DNA of 64,000 nucleotides from Heterobasidion occidentale (taxonomy: Eukaryota; Basidiomycota; Agaricomycetes; Russulales; Bondarzewiaceae). Shown piece by piece: positions 46,958-58,435 of this stretch (positions are counted from its first letter, which is position 1; the number at the start of each line of letters is the position of its first letter). The stretch is from the NCBI GenBank assembly GCA_039111635.1, contig JBCAQO010000010.1, positions 1,178,001 to 1,242,000 of the forward strand, written 5' to 3'. The position numbers were made by a program, and so were the translations under genes. The notes under the pieces are model-generated. The model saw only the letters and a list, made by a program, of their open reading frames with translations, did no database searches and was not told where the DNA came from.

Positions 46958-49900
46958 ATGCAAAGAGGCGGCGATCGCGGGCGCGGTTACGACGGGGGGC
47001 GAGGCGGAAGTGGCAGCCGCGGTGGCAGCGGCGATCGTGGTAGGGGTCGCGGTGGCCCCGGAGGCGACAGGGGTCGTGGCGCCTCCGGAGGGCGCGGCGG
47101 CTCTCCGGGTGGCGAGGCTTACAGAGGCAGGGGCGGAACCCCCGGCGGAGGCGAGTACAGAGGACGGGGCGGCACACCTGGGGAGTACAGAGGACGGGGT
47201 ATGTCTCGAGGGCGTGGTGGGTCCCCACGGGAGCAAGGCGGGTGAGCGCCATCCATTGTTATGCTATGCTGGCGGCACGCAATATTGACTTTCTGTCGCA
47301 GGATATTCGCCGAGGGCAGGCCCGCCAACGTCGACGCCCGCCTCGACGCGTCGCAGGAGGCGCTCATCACGCAGTTCAATTCTCTCTCCGTGCATCCGCA
47401 CGACATCCCGCTGCGCCCCGACTTTGGCAAGGCCGGGCTCGCGATCAAGCTCCGCACGAACTTCTTCCCCGTGCGCGTCCCCAAGGGCCCGCTGTATGAA
47501 TACGACATCGCGATCACGCCCGTGCAGGGGACGAGCAATCGCAGGATGAAGCGCCGGATCATGCAGCTCGCCGAGGCCACGCCGCAGTGGACACAGCTGG
47601 GCCTGCGGGGCCGCGTCGCCCACGACCACGCCGCAAAGCTCATCGCTGCGGCACAGCTCCCACAACCCCTCACAATTCCCGTCCCCTTCTACGAAGAAGA
47701 GGAATCGGGCCCGCCCGCGCAAGGCGGCAAGGTCTGTACACGCTCACGCTCAAGCTCGTTCAGACGCTCGAGACCGAGAGTCTGTCCAGGTAGGGCCTAT
47801 TTCTATCTTTGACGCTCCTCGTGTGCGCTGCGCTGACCTTAATTCGTGCAGCCACCTCCAGGGCGAACCGAACTACCGCAACCACGACATCTTACCGGTC
47901 GTCGCTGCGCTCAACTTGATCTTGGCCGCTCACCCGAACCGCACGCAGGAAGGCGGCGGCGTGATGGTCGGACGGAACCGTTACTTCTTTCCCTCGGCCT
48001 CGCCCCCGGTGCCGCTCGGCGGCGGTCTGGAAGCGTGGCGGGGGTTCTACTCGTCCATCCGCCCCGCGTTCAGGTCTCTGATGGTGAACGTGAACGTCTG
48101 CACCACCGCCTTCTACACGGAGGGCAACTTGGCGGACGCGATGATGGCATTCGAGAACGCTAGTTTTGGCGCGCGGATGCAGGTGTTCGCCAAGGGCGTG
48201 CGGGTGCGCACCACTCACCTCGGGTACCGCAAGACCATCAAAACGGTGTCCAAACTCAGCGCGAAGCAGCACAAGTTCAAGGCCGACGATCTCGGCATGG
48301 TGACGGTCGAGGATTACTTCAAAAAGAGTAAGCGATGCGACGATTCTCTCGGGTGCGGACCCGCGCTGATTGGGATCTCAGAGTACAAGGTGAACCTGCG
48401 GTACCCGAACCTCCCGCTCGTCGATGTCGGCGGCCAAAAACAGAACCTGCTCCCGCCCGAGCTCTGCATCATCCTTCCCGGGCAGCCGTTCCGCGGCAAG
48501 CTGCTCGACGAACAGACGGCCTCGATGATCCTCGTCGCGGCGAAGCCGCCCAACGTGAACGCGGAGGCGATCACGAACAAGGGCCTGACGGAGCTCGGGT
48601 TCCGGCAGGGCGCGTCGTCGGTGCTCAACACGTTCGGCGTGTCCATCGGGAACGAGATGGCCGTCGTGCCCGGGCGCATCCTGCAGCCGCCGGGGATCAA
48701 GTACGGGCGCGGCGAGCCGCGCGTGGACGAGCGCGCGAGCTGGAACCTGCGCGACGTGAAGTTCGCGCGCGGCGGGACGCTCGACCGGTGGGCGGTGCTG
48801 CTCATCAAGGACGGCGGGCGCGACGAGTTCGCGGCGCCGGACGACCCGGAGCTGATCGCGACCGTGCGCGGGTTCGCGGCGATGTGCCGCACGTGCGGGA
48901 TGCAGGTGTCGCAGAGCCCGCCGGTGGTCATCCCCGTGCAGCTCCCGCGGAAGGACCCGAAGAGCGACCCCGTGCGCGGGCAGGCGATCGCGGCGATCCG
49001 GTCGGCGCTGATGTCGGCCAAGGCGAAGCCGAGCCTCGTCGTCGTGCTGCTGTCCAACGCGGACAAGCACGTGTACTCGGGCCTGAAGCACCTGTGCGAC
49101 GTATACCTCGACGTGCCGACGGTGTGCGTGCAGACGCAGAAGATACGCAAGGAGAAGGGCCAGGTGCAGTACTTCGCGAACGTCGCGCTCAAGGTGAACA
49201 TGAAGCTCGGCGGCGTGAACCATAACCTCGACGACCGCAGCATGGCGAAGCTGCGCCAGCCGACGACGATGCTGGTCGGGATGGACGTGACGCATCCCGG
49301 CCCGTCGACGGTGAAGGGCACGCCGTCCATCGCGGCCGTCGTGGCGAGCGTGGACGCCAACTTTGCACAGTACCCCGCGAGCATGAGGATCCAGGAGTCG
49401 AAGAAGGAGGTAAAGCGCATAGCCCCGTTCTTGCGTTGAGCGATCGATTGACTTTGGATGCAGATGATCACGGAGCTGCAGGCCATGATGGAAGAGCGCC
49501 TCCAGCTGTGGCGCGACAAGAACAACAAGACCCTTCCGCAGCGCATCCTGGTCTACCGCGACGGTGTCTCGGAGGTAAGCGCGCCCCGTTCGCTCTCGAT
49601 GGACGACGCTCACCTGCGCTCGGCGTCTAGGGCCAATTCTCGATCGTGCTCAAGGAGGAGATCCCGCAGATGAGGGCCGCGTTCCGCAAGTTCGACACGA
49701 CGCAGCCGTACCGGCCCAAGCTGACGGTCGTCATCTGCGGCAAGCGGCACCACACGCGCTTCTACCCGACCGAGGCCGCGCACGCGGACCACAACGGGAA
49801 CCCGCGCCCGGGCACGGTCGTGGACCGGGGCGTGACCGCGATCTACGAGTTCGACTTTTTCCTGCAGGCGCACGGCGGGCTGCAGGGCACGACGCGGCCG

Positions 49901-50221
49901 ACGCACTACTACGTCGTGTGCAACGAGATGGGGCTGCGCGCGGACGACCTGCAGGGGCTCACGAACGCGGTGAGCTACACGTTCGCGCGGGCGACCAAGG
50001 CGGTGAGCCTGGTGTCGCCCGCGTACTACGCGGACCTGGCGTGCGAGCGCGGGCGGTGCTATCTGCACAAGCTGCTGCAGGGCATCTCGGACTCGGGGAC
50101 GACGTCGGTGTCGGGGAGCGGCGCGGCTGCGGCGCAGGACGAGGAGGTGTGGCGCGAGGCGGTCGCGCTGTGGCACGGCGGCGTCAAGGGGTCGTTGAAG
50201 GACATCATGTTTTACCTGTGA
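46958..50221 (+). CDS. Argonaute protein, slicer residues present
   Basis: This is the small-RNA-guided effector of RNA silencing. The N-terminus is an RGG/GRG-rich tail of about 90 residues. Then come an N domain (NFFPVRVPKGPLYEYDIAIT), the linker with YTLTLKLVQTLETESLS, and the PAZ region (TTHLGYRKTIKTVSKL, TVEDYFKK, YPNLPLVDVGGQKQNLLPPE). The MID domain and PIWI domain follow: LVGMDVTHPGP (Asp), the glutamate-finger segment around IQESKKE and MITELQAMMEERLQLW, ILVYRDGVSE (Asp), and TRPTHYYVV (His), together the DEDH tetrad. It ends GSLKDIMFYL. At 47729-47736 one base is missing: QGGK and LYTLTLK are in different frames with no room for an intron. A 54-base intron at 48329-48382 keeps the frame open. 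Third codon positions are almost all G or C. Confidence 0.93.
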
Positions 50222-50831
50222 GGAATCTGCCGGTGCGCGCTTCGTCGTCGTGGTCGTGTTTTTTTTTCTTTCTATGCTGCAATGTCTCGTACTGTCGTGT
50301 TTGAAGTCCGGTCTGCTGAGCGTCTCTTGTATTTGTTTTGTTTGCGATGTTGTGGATGGATCATGTATGCGTGTGTAATGATGTACGGCAATGTTATTGG
50401 CTGAACCCGAGCGAGGTTTCTGGTGAACGTGCTGGAGATGGATGTGCTGGTGTCTGCACAACATGTTCTGCGGGGATAAATGCGCTCAGGAATCGGGTTC
50501 TGCGCGCAGGAGATCGAGTGAGCGGAGAGGCCGAGACCTCGCTGGGGTGAAAAGCCGGATTGGGTCGTGGGATCTGAGATGGGAGGGTGAATGCGCGTTT
50601 GTGGTCGAGATTGGCTCGAGATGTCCACGAGCCTCGGGCCGGCTGGTGCGCGAGGCCGCGTTCTGTGGCGGGCACCGTTTCGGACAGACTGTGTCGTTTC
50701 TCTGCAGCGTTCTCCATGTACCATCCGCCTCGCCTCCCCAGCCCATAAAATATACCATCGTGCTTCATCCATATATTTCCCTCTCCCTGAGCCATCTCTC
50801 TACAACATCCCGATAGCCGTCTGCGACCAGC
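50222..50831. promoter_or_regulatory. intergenic, Argonaute 3' flank and VPS15 promoter
   Basis: These 610 bases between two plus-strand genes contain T-rich sequence (50260-50280) and a TATA-like cataaaatatacc near 50743-50755, about 80 bases before the VPS15 start. No gene is supported. Confidence 0.4.
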
Positions 50832-53800
50832 ATGGGGAACACGCAGTCTGGCTACCCCCTGACCCGCACCGCGGCCGCCCTCGACTCCTTCGTCGCCGAA
50901 CTCGGCTCCGACATCGTCTACGAGAAGAGCCTCGGCACGTCGCGCTTCCTCAAGACCGTCCGCTGCCGCCACCGCAACGGCTACCTCGTCGCGAAGATAT
51001 TCATAAAGCCCGATCCGGGCATGACCCTGCGCAAGTACCAGCGGAGGCTGAAGAGTGCGTGCTTGCCCTTGATCGTGTCCCACCGCGTGTGCTCGGCTTA
51101 GATGCGCTTCGTGTGTTGTTCGCAGTCGAACGTGACGCGCTGCTCGATATTCCGAACGTGTATAATTACCAGACTTTTGTGGAGACGGAGAAGGCGGGGT
51201 ATCTCATCCGCCAATGGCTCGCGAGCAATCTCTACGATCGCATAAGGTGCGTGCGCTCCCTCCTCCATGTATGCGCCCCAACCCAGCGCGTCCTTCTTGT
51301 TCGACCCCCCCCTCCCTCTGCAGCACGCGCCCCTTCCTGAGCCCCATCGAGAAGAAATGGATCGCCTTCCAGCTGCTCACCGCCCTGCGCGACGCCCGCG
51401 CGCGCAAGGTCGCGCACGGCGACATCAAGTCCGAGAACATCCTCGTCACCTCCTGGAACTGGCTCTACCTCTCCGACTTCGCGCCGCACAAGCCGACCTT
51501 CCTCCCGCTCGACGACCCGTCTGACTTCTCGTTCTACTTCGACACCGCCGGCCGCCGCACGTGCTACCTCGCCCCCGAGCGTTTTTACGCCGCGCGCTTG
51601 GAGCACGAGCACGAGGGGCCGCAGGACGAGAGGGAGCGCGAGCGCGACGACGCGGGACGGGAGAGGGGCCGCGAGAGGGACAGGGAGAGGGACACGCGCG
51701 TGACGGAGGCGATGGACGTGTTCAGCGCAGGCTGCGTCATCGCGGAGCTCTTCCGCGAGGGCGCACCGCTCTTCACGCTCAGCCAGCTCTTCAAGTACCG
51801 CGAGGGCGAGCACAGCGTCGACGCGCCCCTCGCCTCCATCGACGACCCCGCCGTGCGCGCCCTCATCCGCGAGATGATCGCCCTCGACCCCGCCGCGCGC
51901 CCCGCGTTCGACACCCTCCTGCACACCGCGCGCGGGACCGTCTTCCCCGAGGCGTTCTACCTCTTCCTGCACGGCTACGTCGCGTCGATCAACGAGCTCC
52001 CGGCACCGTCCCCGTTCAGCGCGCCGCCCCCCGCCCCCGCGCCGCCGCCGACGGTCTCCTCGTCCGCCCCCGCGTCGGCGGCGAAGGCCCCCGGCGCGAC
52101 CACGCCGGTGCTTCCGCTGGGCGGCGGCGGCGGCGTGCTGCCGAGCGACGCGGACCGGCGGATCGAGCGCGTGTGGGCGGACTACGAGAGCGTGGAGCCG
52201 TACTTGGCGGCGGACGCGGACGCGGGCGAGGCGACGGTCATGGACGTGCGCGTCGAGTACGGGCGCGCGGAGGCGAGCGCGCGGCCGTTCCAGGTGGGTC
52301 GTGGCGTGTGTTTTGGTCGCGGGCGGGTTTGTTGACGCGTTTGTTTTTTGGGAAGGATATTATACCGGTGGAGCTGTGCGTTCCGAACCATGATTCGAGG
52401 CTGCCGTCCGGACGGCGCGCGGCGACCGAAGGTACATCGGGCTTTCCTCTCTCGCTTCTCCCTTCCTCTTTTGAAATGTCTGATTTTGATCGTGGGTTTG
52501 CACGCCGCAGACGGCCCCGCGCTGATCATCCTCGCCCTCGTCTGCGCGAACGTGCGCAGCTGCACGCACCCGTCGAGCAAGCTGCGCGCGCTGGACGTGT
52601 TCCTCGCGCTGAGCGTGCATCTGACGGACGAGGCGAAGCTGGACCGCATGGTGCCGTACATCGTGGACCTGCTGCACGACGAGGCGGCGGTCGTGCGCGG
52701 CGCGGCGCTGCGAACGCTGATCCAAGTCGTGAGTCTTCCCTTCTACCAGACCATGCGCCTTGCAGGAGCGTTCGCTCGAGCGCAGGAAGGCCCAGGGGCA
52801 GCTTCGATCGATCGTGCTCACTTGACACGCACTTCTTTGCAGTTGATATTGGTGACGGTGATCACGCCGTCCAACGCCTCGATCTTCCCCGAATACATCA
52901 TCCCGAACATCCAGACCCTCGTGCTCGACGCGGAGGTGTCCGTTCGATGCACCTACGCGCAGTGCATCGTCCCCCTCGCCGAAACGGCCGTCCGCTACCT
53001 CGAAATGGGCCAAGCGCTCAAAGCGCACGGCGCGTTCAAGCTCAACAGCAACAGCAGCACCGCCAGCACCGCCAACGGCGGCAGCGATGGCGGCGGCAGC
53101 GGCGGCGACGTGGTCGAGTACGCGGACGCGACGGGCCACCCGTCCGAGGCGCGGTTCGAGCTCCCGTACGACGCGGCGCTGCAGGACCTGCAGAACGCGC
53201 TGCAGGAGCAGCTCGCGGCGCTGCTCGTCGACCCGTCGAGCGTCGTCAAGCGCGCGGTGCTGCACGACATCTCGGCGCTGTGCATCTTCCTCGGGCGGCA
53301 GCGCACGAACGACGTGCTGCTGAGCCACATGATCACGTATTTGAACGATAGGGACTGGCTGCTGCGCCACGCGTTCTTCGACGCGATCGTGGATGTGGCG
53401 GCGTGTGCGGGCGGCCGCAGCTTGGAGGAGTATATTTTGCCGCTGATGATCCAGGCGCTTTCGGGTGCGTAGTGTGTACTTTTCACCCTTCGAATTATTG
53501 GGGCGTTGAGATTGAGAGAGGCTGACGAGGCGGCGTGGACAGATGTGGAGGAGGGCGTGGTCGCGAGGGTGCTCGGCGCGCTGACGAGCCTCTGCGAGCT
53601 GGGCCTGTTCCAGAAGATGCGCATCTGGGAGCTCATGAGCGCGACGCTCGGGTTCTTGTACCACCCGAACGTCTGGATACGCCAAGGTCGGTCTGTCTCC
53701 CGGACTTGCAGACATCGTCGCCCAACGTAACGTCACTTCTAGGCGCGGCCGCGTTCATCGTGTCCGCCGCGAGCCACCTCCCGTCGAGCGACGTCTGGTG

Positions 53801-56800
53801 CATCCTCTACCCCTCCCTCCGCCACTTCCTGCGCTCCGACGTGCGCGAGATCACCGAGATGAGCCTGCTCATGAACCTGAAGGCCCCCGTAAGCCTCTTC
53901 GCTTCTCCCCCATCGCCGCGCACACACGAGAGCTCATCCGCATTTTCGACGCCGCGCAGCTGTCGCGGCAGGTGTTCGACGCGGCGGTGCAGTGGGCGAT
54001 GAAGGCCGATCGGACGCCGTTTTGGAGGAGCCACCGCCGCGTGGCGAAGCCCGAGTCGCCGCAGGACAGCGTCGCGACGATGCGCAGGATCGGGAGCCCG
54101 GCGGTGCCGAGGGGTCATTCGGACGAGTGAGTGGGCGCGCTGTCGGCAGAATGGGAGAAAGTGCTGAATTGCGGGCTAGGGACGAGGCTCAGCTGCAGAA
54201 GCTGAGACAGCTTGGGATGACGGCTGTGGAGGAGGCGAAGCTGATGGCCATGCGGGATTATATCCTTAAGCTGGCGAATGCCATCGGGAGGTACGCCCGT
54301 CGCACGTGTGGTGTTATTTATGTGTGAAGACTCATACATGCTGTTTATCTTCCTAGCTTCGCCAGTCGTCTGCGACCTGAAGATGACGCCGAAAGCTTAA
54401 AGACGACCAGCGACGTCGAGCTGCAAAAGCTCAAGGTCGTTCCTCAGACTGTATTCTTGAAGACGCGTGCATCTGAGTCGTCGACCCCACACCCCTCGCG
54501 AGTCGTCTCTGCTCGACGAACCACTTTAGACATCCCACGGTCACCAATCCCATCCGAAACCCTGCGCCTCTCTCGGCCTCCCAGCATTGACTATGGCGCC
54601 AGCGGCGCCCCCTTTGAGGATCTACGGCGGCGCCTGTCCGCTCTGAACGGGTCCGGATCCTCCCTCCCCTCCGCCGCGCCTTCGCATCGCACATCCTCCA
54701 TCGCCGCGCCCAGCCCGCTCGTTCCGCAGGGCCCCACGATGGCGGATCTGCCGCCGGTGTTCGACAGGCCGGGCAGCCCGACCGAGTCGGTGCTTCGAAC
54801 ACGAATTCCGCGGCCTATCGCGCGATGCACAGGATCCATCTGGGGAGCACCGACAGCCAGAAGGCCGCGCCGGCCGTTGGATCGTCGCGAGCGAACGCGG
54901 TAGGCCTTTTAGAGCCTTCGTCAAGGTTGAGATCTGAAGGCTCGCCGGAAAGGTCTGGACGGTCGTCTCCGGTCTCCGCTGCGGGAACCGTCCGTGGTCA
55001 GCATCCCCGTCGAGTTACATCATTGCCGCCGATATCGACATACGGTAGGAGGATATTTCGCGTCTCGTAGGATTGAATGCGTCTCACTTTCATATTTGTG
55101 CGTAGATGGCCAAGAGCCGGGTATTCACAACTTACTGGAACACCTCTACCTGGACGGCAACGGCGAATACCAGGACGACTTCGGTCCCAAGGTCCACGAA
55201 GGCCCCGTTCGTCGACGCAACGCCGTCCGGTACAGCTTTACGCCTCGGGATGGGACGACGCGTCGGCCCGAAGCAGCCCTCATCGCGCACCTCGGCTCGC
55301 ACACCGACGCGGTTACGGGGCTCGCGGTCTCCCCGGACCACATGTTTTTCGTCTCCGCGTCGGACGACAAGACCGTCAAGGTGTGGGACACGGCGCGGCT
55401 GGAGCGCAACGTCACGAGCAAGCCGCGGCATTCGTACACGCAGCACCACGCGCGCGTCAAGTGCGTGTGCATATTGGAGGCCGTGCATTGCTTTGCGAGC
55501 GCCGCGGAGGACGGGAGCCTGCACGTCGTGCGCGTCCATATTAGCCAGAGCGGGGCGCTGCCGAAGTATGGGAAACTTCAGGTCGTTCGGGAGCATAGGG
55601 TAGACAGGCCGGGGGAGTATATCACCTGCATGGCCCATTACAACACCGGCACGCTCTGCTTGTTTTTTTATCGGAGGATTGGATATGCTGACATTGAGAT
55701 AGATTCTTCGTCGAACTTGATATACGCCACCACCCATTCGACGGTGACGATTCTTGATCTTCGGACGATGAGGCTACTGCAAAGGATGGAGCACCCTCAC
55801 CACTATGGGCCCATCACCGCGATGTGTCTTGATCGAAAACGTGTGTGGGTCGTTACTGGGACGGCATCCGGCATTCTCACCCTATGGGACATCCGGTTCG
55901 GTCTTCTGTTGAAGACGTGGAAGACAGCGGCAGCCACAGCGGGAGGCTCGGCACGGATACATCAATGTGTCGTGCATCCGGCCAGAGGAAAGGGGCGGTG
56001 GGTGATGGTAGCCGTCGACGCCATCCAGTCGTCCTCCGAAACCGTCCCGACGTCCCTCGTAGAAGTGTGGGATATCGAGAACACGCTCCTGGTCGAGACT
56101 TACGGCGTGCGTGTCGTGTCCAAGCCCTCGGATGTGGAGGAACCGCAGGAAAGCGCCGGGAGCAACCCAGAGCCTAGCGCCGCTTCGGCGATCGCAGCGC
56201 TTGTGCGTGCGCGGCAGCAAGGCGCCGGCGTGGGTATGCGGCGTCGGTCGTCCGCAGACGCTGCCGCGCGCGAACAGTTATTGAGTGGGCCGTCCCTTGC
56301 GATACGCGCGCTCTTCGTCTGTCACGAATTCGGTGGCCATACTGCCATCCACAGGTCCGCGGGGGCACAGATGAATGCCGACGGACATGGGGTCGGGGGC
56401 CGTGGGTTCATGGTGAGTGGTTCGGAGGATCGCAGGCTAAGGCTATGGGACTTGGGAAACGTGGACCGGACGGCGGTGCTGAGCGGTCTGGAGGTCGAAA
56501 GCGACAGACCGACGTACAGGTACGTTTTGGTGATTTCCGTCGTGCTTCGCCATCCGGCTGATCAAGGGCACCTACTCTAGTACTACTCGCTCATCGACCG
56601 GCTCGACCGCGGCTCACGTCGAGACTTGGCTGCATCCCTCGCAGCTGAACAGCCGAAACAATCGCCCGCCGCAGCGCATGTCGTTGATCAATAACAACCA
56701 GCAACGCCTCTCTAAATCTCATCAGGATTCCATCACTGTATTGGCGAGCATAGACTCTCCCTTCCGAGGGGAGTTGTAAGTGGCGATCGCGCCGGAGTGA

Positions 56801-56841
56801 TCAAGGTATGGAGAGTGGATGGGACCGGCAGTGAGATCTGA
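50832..56841 (+). CDS. VPS15: Vps15, PI3-kinase regulatory protein kinase
   Basis: Vps15 partners Vps34 on endosomes and autophagosome precursors. MGNTQSG is an N-myristoylation start. The kinase domain has a degenerate P-loop (SLGTSRFLKTVRC), VAKIF, catalytic-loop HGDIKSENILVTSWNW, LYLSDFAPHKP in place of DFG, FYFDTAGRRTCYLAPERF, and a charged Glu/Arg insert. HEAT-type repeats follow (IILALVCANVRSCTHPSSKL, LSVHLTDEAKLDRMVPYIVD, RDWLLRHAFFDAIVDVAACA, AFIVSAASHLPSSDVWCILY). A disordered linker leads to C-terminal WD40 repeats (HTDAVTGLAVSPDHMFFVSA, DDKTVKVWD, GILTLWDIRFG, SGSEDRRLRLWD). Frame breaks of one missing base each lie at 54792-54796 and 56773-56777. With the second corrected the protein gains a last blade (SGDRAGVIKVWRVDG) ending at 56841; without it translation stops at 56779. 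The 55620-55720 junction is unclear. Confidence 0.93.
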
Positions 56842-57359
56842 CCTATAGCTCTGTTGTTTTTGTTTACCGGATCTGACTGTAGCATATCATGACTGTACGT
56901 TGCATAATGATTTTTTTAAGTGGAAAATTCATGACCCTCACACGACGTTCTTGTGTGATCTCAGCTATATGATACCGCATTCCAGACGAGTATAGCACAT
57001 ACGACCGATTTGTTCAAACCACTAATCAGTTGAGAAGTATCCTTCAACCCCTGATTCGGCCATGATTTGATGACGCCCATGAAAAATTGACTGATTAGAC
57101 CAGAACAGAATAAGACTGTTGCTTGAAAAGGTCAAATACTCTGGGATTATCAGTTTGTGGTATATGTGTAGACCACCTGGGGTTAACTGGCCACTAGTAC
57201 TGTATGGGCATATCCGTAGAAAAGTCATATGATAATCTGAGCGAAATCAGCATCTGGAAAACGCGCAGGAGAAATGTCATCAGTTCGCATATACCATGAT
57301 GACTGGAGCTGCCCCAGATACGAAAACTCACACTGAGCCTGGTATTTCTCTTCCCATGA
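56842..57359. other. intergenic, A/T-rich
   Basis: These 518 bases lie between the convergent VPS15 and cysteine-rich gene ends. They are clearly more A/T-rich than the VPS15 gene. Only short frames are present, and no repeat or RNA gene was recognised. Confidence 0.4.
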
Positions 57360-57819
57360 TCACGATGATGGCGTCGGTTGCACTCCAGGCCGCAGGGCGG
57401 CCGGCACCTCTGCCGGCTCACGGACTTCCGGCTCACTCGCTTCTGCGGTCATTGGGGCAGCTTCCGGCGGTTGAGCACTAACGGGTCGGGCCCGATCGTC
57501 ACTGAGGCTACGATGGTCGATGGAGTCATCATAGTCATCCAAGCCCTGTTTGCAGCAGCGGCAGGATCCACATAGAGGCTGTCCACCGGGCACTAGACGG
57601 ACGGGAGGATGGGATTGACTTCGGAGGTGAGAGGCTATCGGTGTGTGAGAGCGTTGATTGGGAACTTACGCGTCATGCAAAAGGTTTGCAGAGAGGAGAA
57701 TATAGCGATGCCTGCAGTCGAGATGCATGTCAGGACCCGGCTATGAGTGTCATGGATGAGAGACGCGAACAGCAGACACCGCAGCAAGCCGCGAAACAGT
57801 CCGCGCAAGGATCAGACAT
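57360..57819 (-). CDS. small cysteine-rich protein, tandem copy A
   Basis: Three exons (57819-57765, 57711-57670, 57592-57360) join in frame, each intron in phase 1, giving 109 residues. It starts MSDPCADCFAACCGVCC and has 11 cysteines within the first 46 residues, including CGSCRCC. The rest is cysteine-free, acidic and Pro/Ala/Glu-rich (PVSAQPPEAAPMTAEASEPE; VPAALRPGVQP). There is no standard signal peptide or long membrane helix; the clustered cysteines around a short hydrophobic stretch (IAIFSSLQTF) suggest S-acylation or metal binding, which is inference. Exon structure and sequence pattern match the neighbour at 58436-58848. I do not know a functional name; similar uncharacterised proteins may exist in other mushrooms. 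Confidence 0.72.
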
Positions 57820-58070
57820 GTCGATGAACGAATGGATACAAGGAGAGACCCTGCAATGGTGACAGAGAGGTGAAAGAAGCTGCTCGACAGACGCACACTA
57901 GCTAATGCATGTTTATACTCTCGGCTTCTGCCATTCAGCGCCATTGATCGGGCCAACATCTCCTCGTTCTGCATCTTGCCTGTAGGCAGTGCATAATGAT
58001 GAGACGGTTTCAGTCAAATCTGAGGCTGGACATGAAGAGGTGATGCCGCTTTATGTTGACGCCAAAGTCT

Positions 58071-58098
58071 TGAGGCGTTGAGGCGTTGAGGCGTTGAG
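58071..58098. repeat. 8-base tandem repeat (tgaggcgt)
   Basis: Three and a half exact copies of tgaggcgt lie upstream of cysteine-rich copy A. Short length and perfect units point to slippage. Confidence 0.85.
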
Positions 58099-58183
58099 AT
58101 CTTGAGAGCCGGTCTTACGAAGGTACCGTGGTGTGAATTCTGTCGTCGGAGCCTATATGTCATTGGTCGTTTCAAATGATCAT

Positions 58184-58213
58184 CGTCTCTCGTCTCTCGT
58201 CTCTCGTCTCTCG
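58184..58213. repeat. 7-base tandem repeat (cgtctct)
   Basis: Four exact copies of cgtctct plus cg. It is pyrimidine-rich and lies between the tandem cysteine-rich genes. Confidence 0.85.
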
Positions 58214-58435
58214 AGCACTATTGCGAATGCCATTCAAAAAACCAAGACAGCGAATGTGCATCGCCTATGAAGCAATGCGTGCTACGCGCCGAGGGGTGTT
58301 GAACCTCAGGCTGAATTCTGTACTATACGAGTGATTCTGAGCAGCGCCGATGCTGCATATGATCATCACCACCGCACGCCGATAACCTGAACGACGAGAA
58401 AATACAGTTCAAAATCCTTCGCGAGTAACATTTCC

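Larger units (their letters stand above)
57820..58435. other. spacer between tandem cysteine-rich genes
   Basis: This spacer holds the promoter of copy A and the 3' flank of copy B. It contains two simple tandem repeats, described separately. Confidence 0.5.

Noticed and set aside
48329..48382. Treating this Argonaute segment as coding
   Set aside because: It is open and in frame, but gtaagc and ctcag borders fit an intron and removing it gives the conserved FKKKYKVNLRYPNLP.
48314..49613. Two antisense open frames of about 410 codons across the Argonaute gene
   Set aside because: They are by-products of very high GC at third codon positions; the composition is Arg/His/Ala-rich and no splice or family signal is present.
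52360..53736. 458-codon antisense frame across VPS15
   Set aside because: Same cause; the plus strand here encodes well-conserved HEAT repeats.
58071..58213. Possible CRISPR-like repeat cluster
   Set aside because: Units are 7-8 bases in direct tandem without spacers, and the context is eukaryotic.
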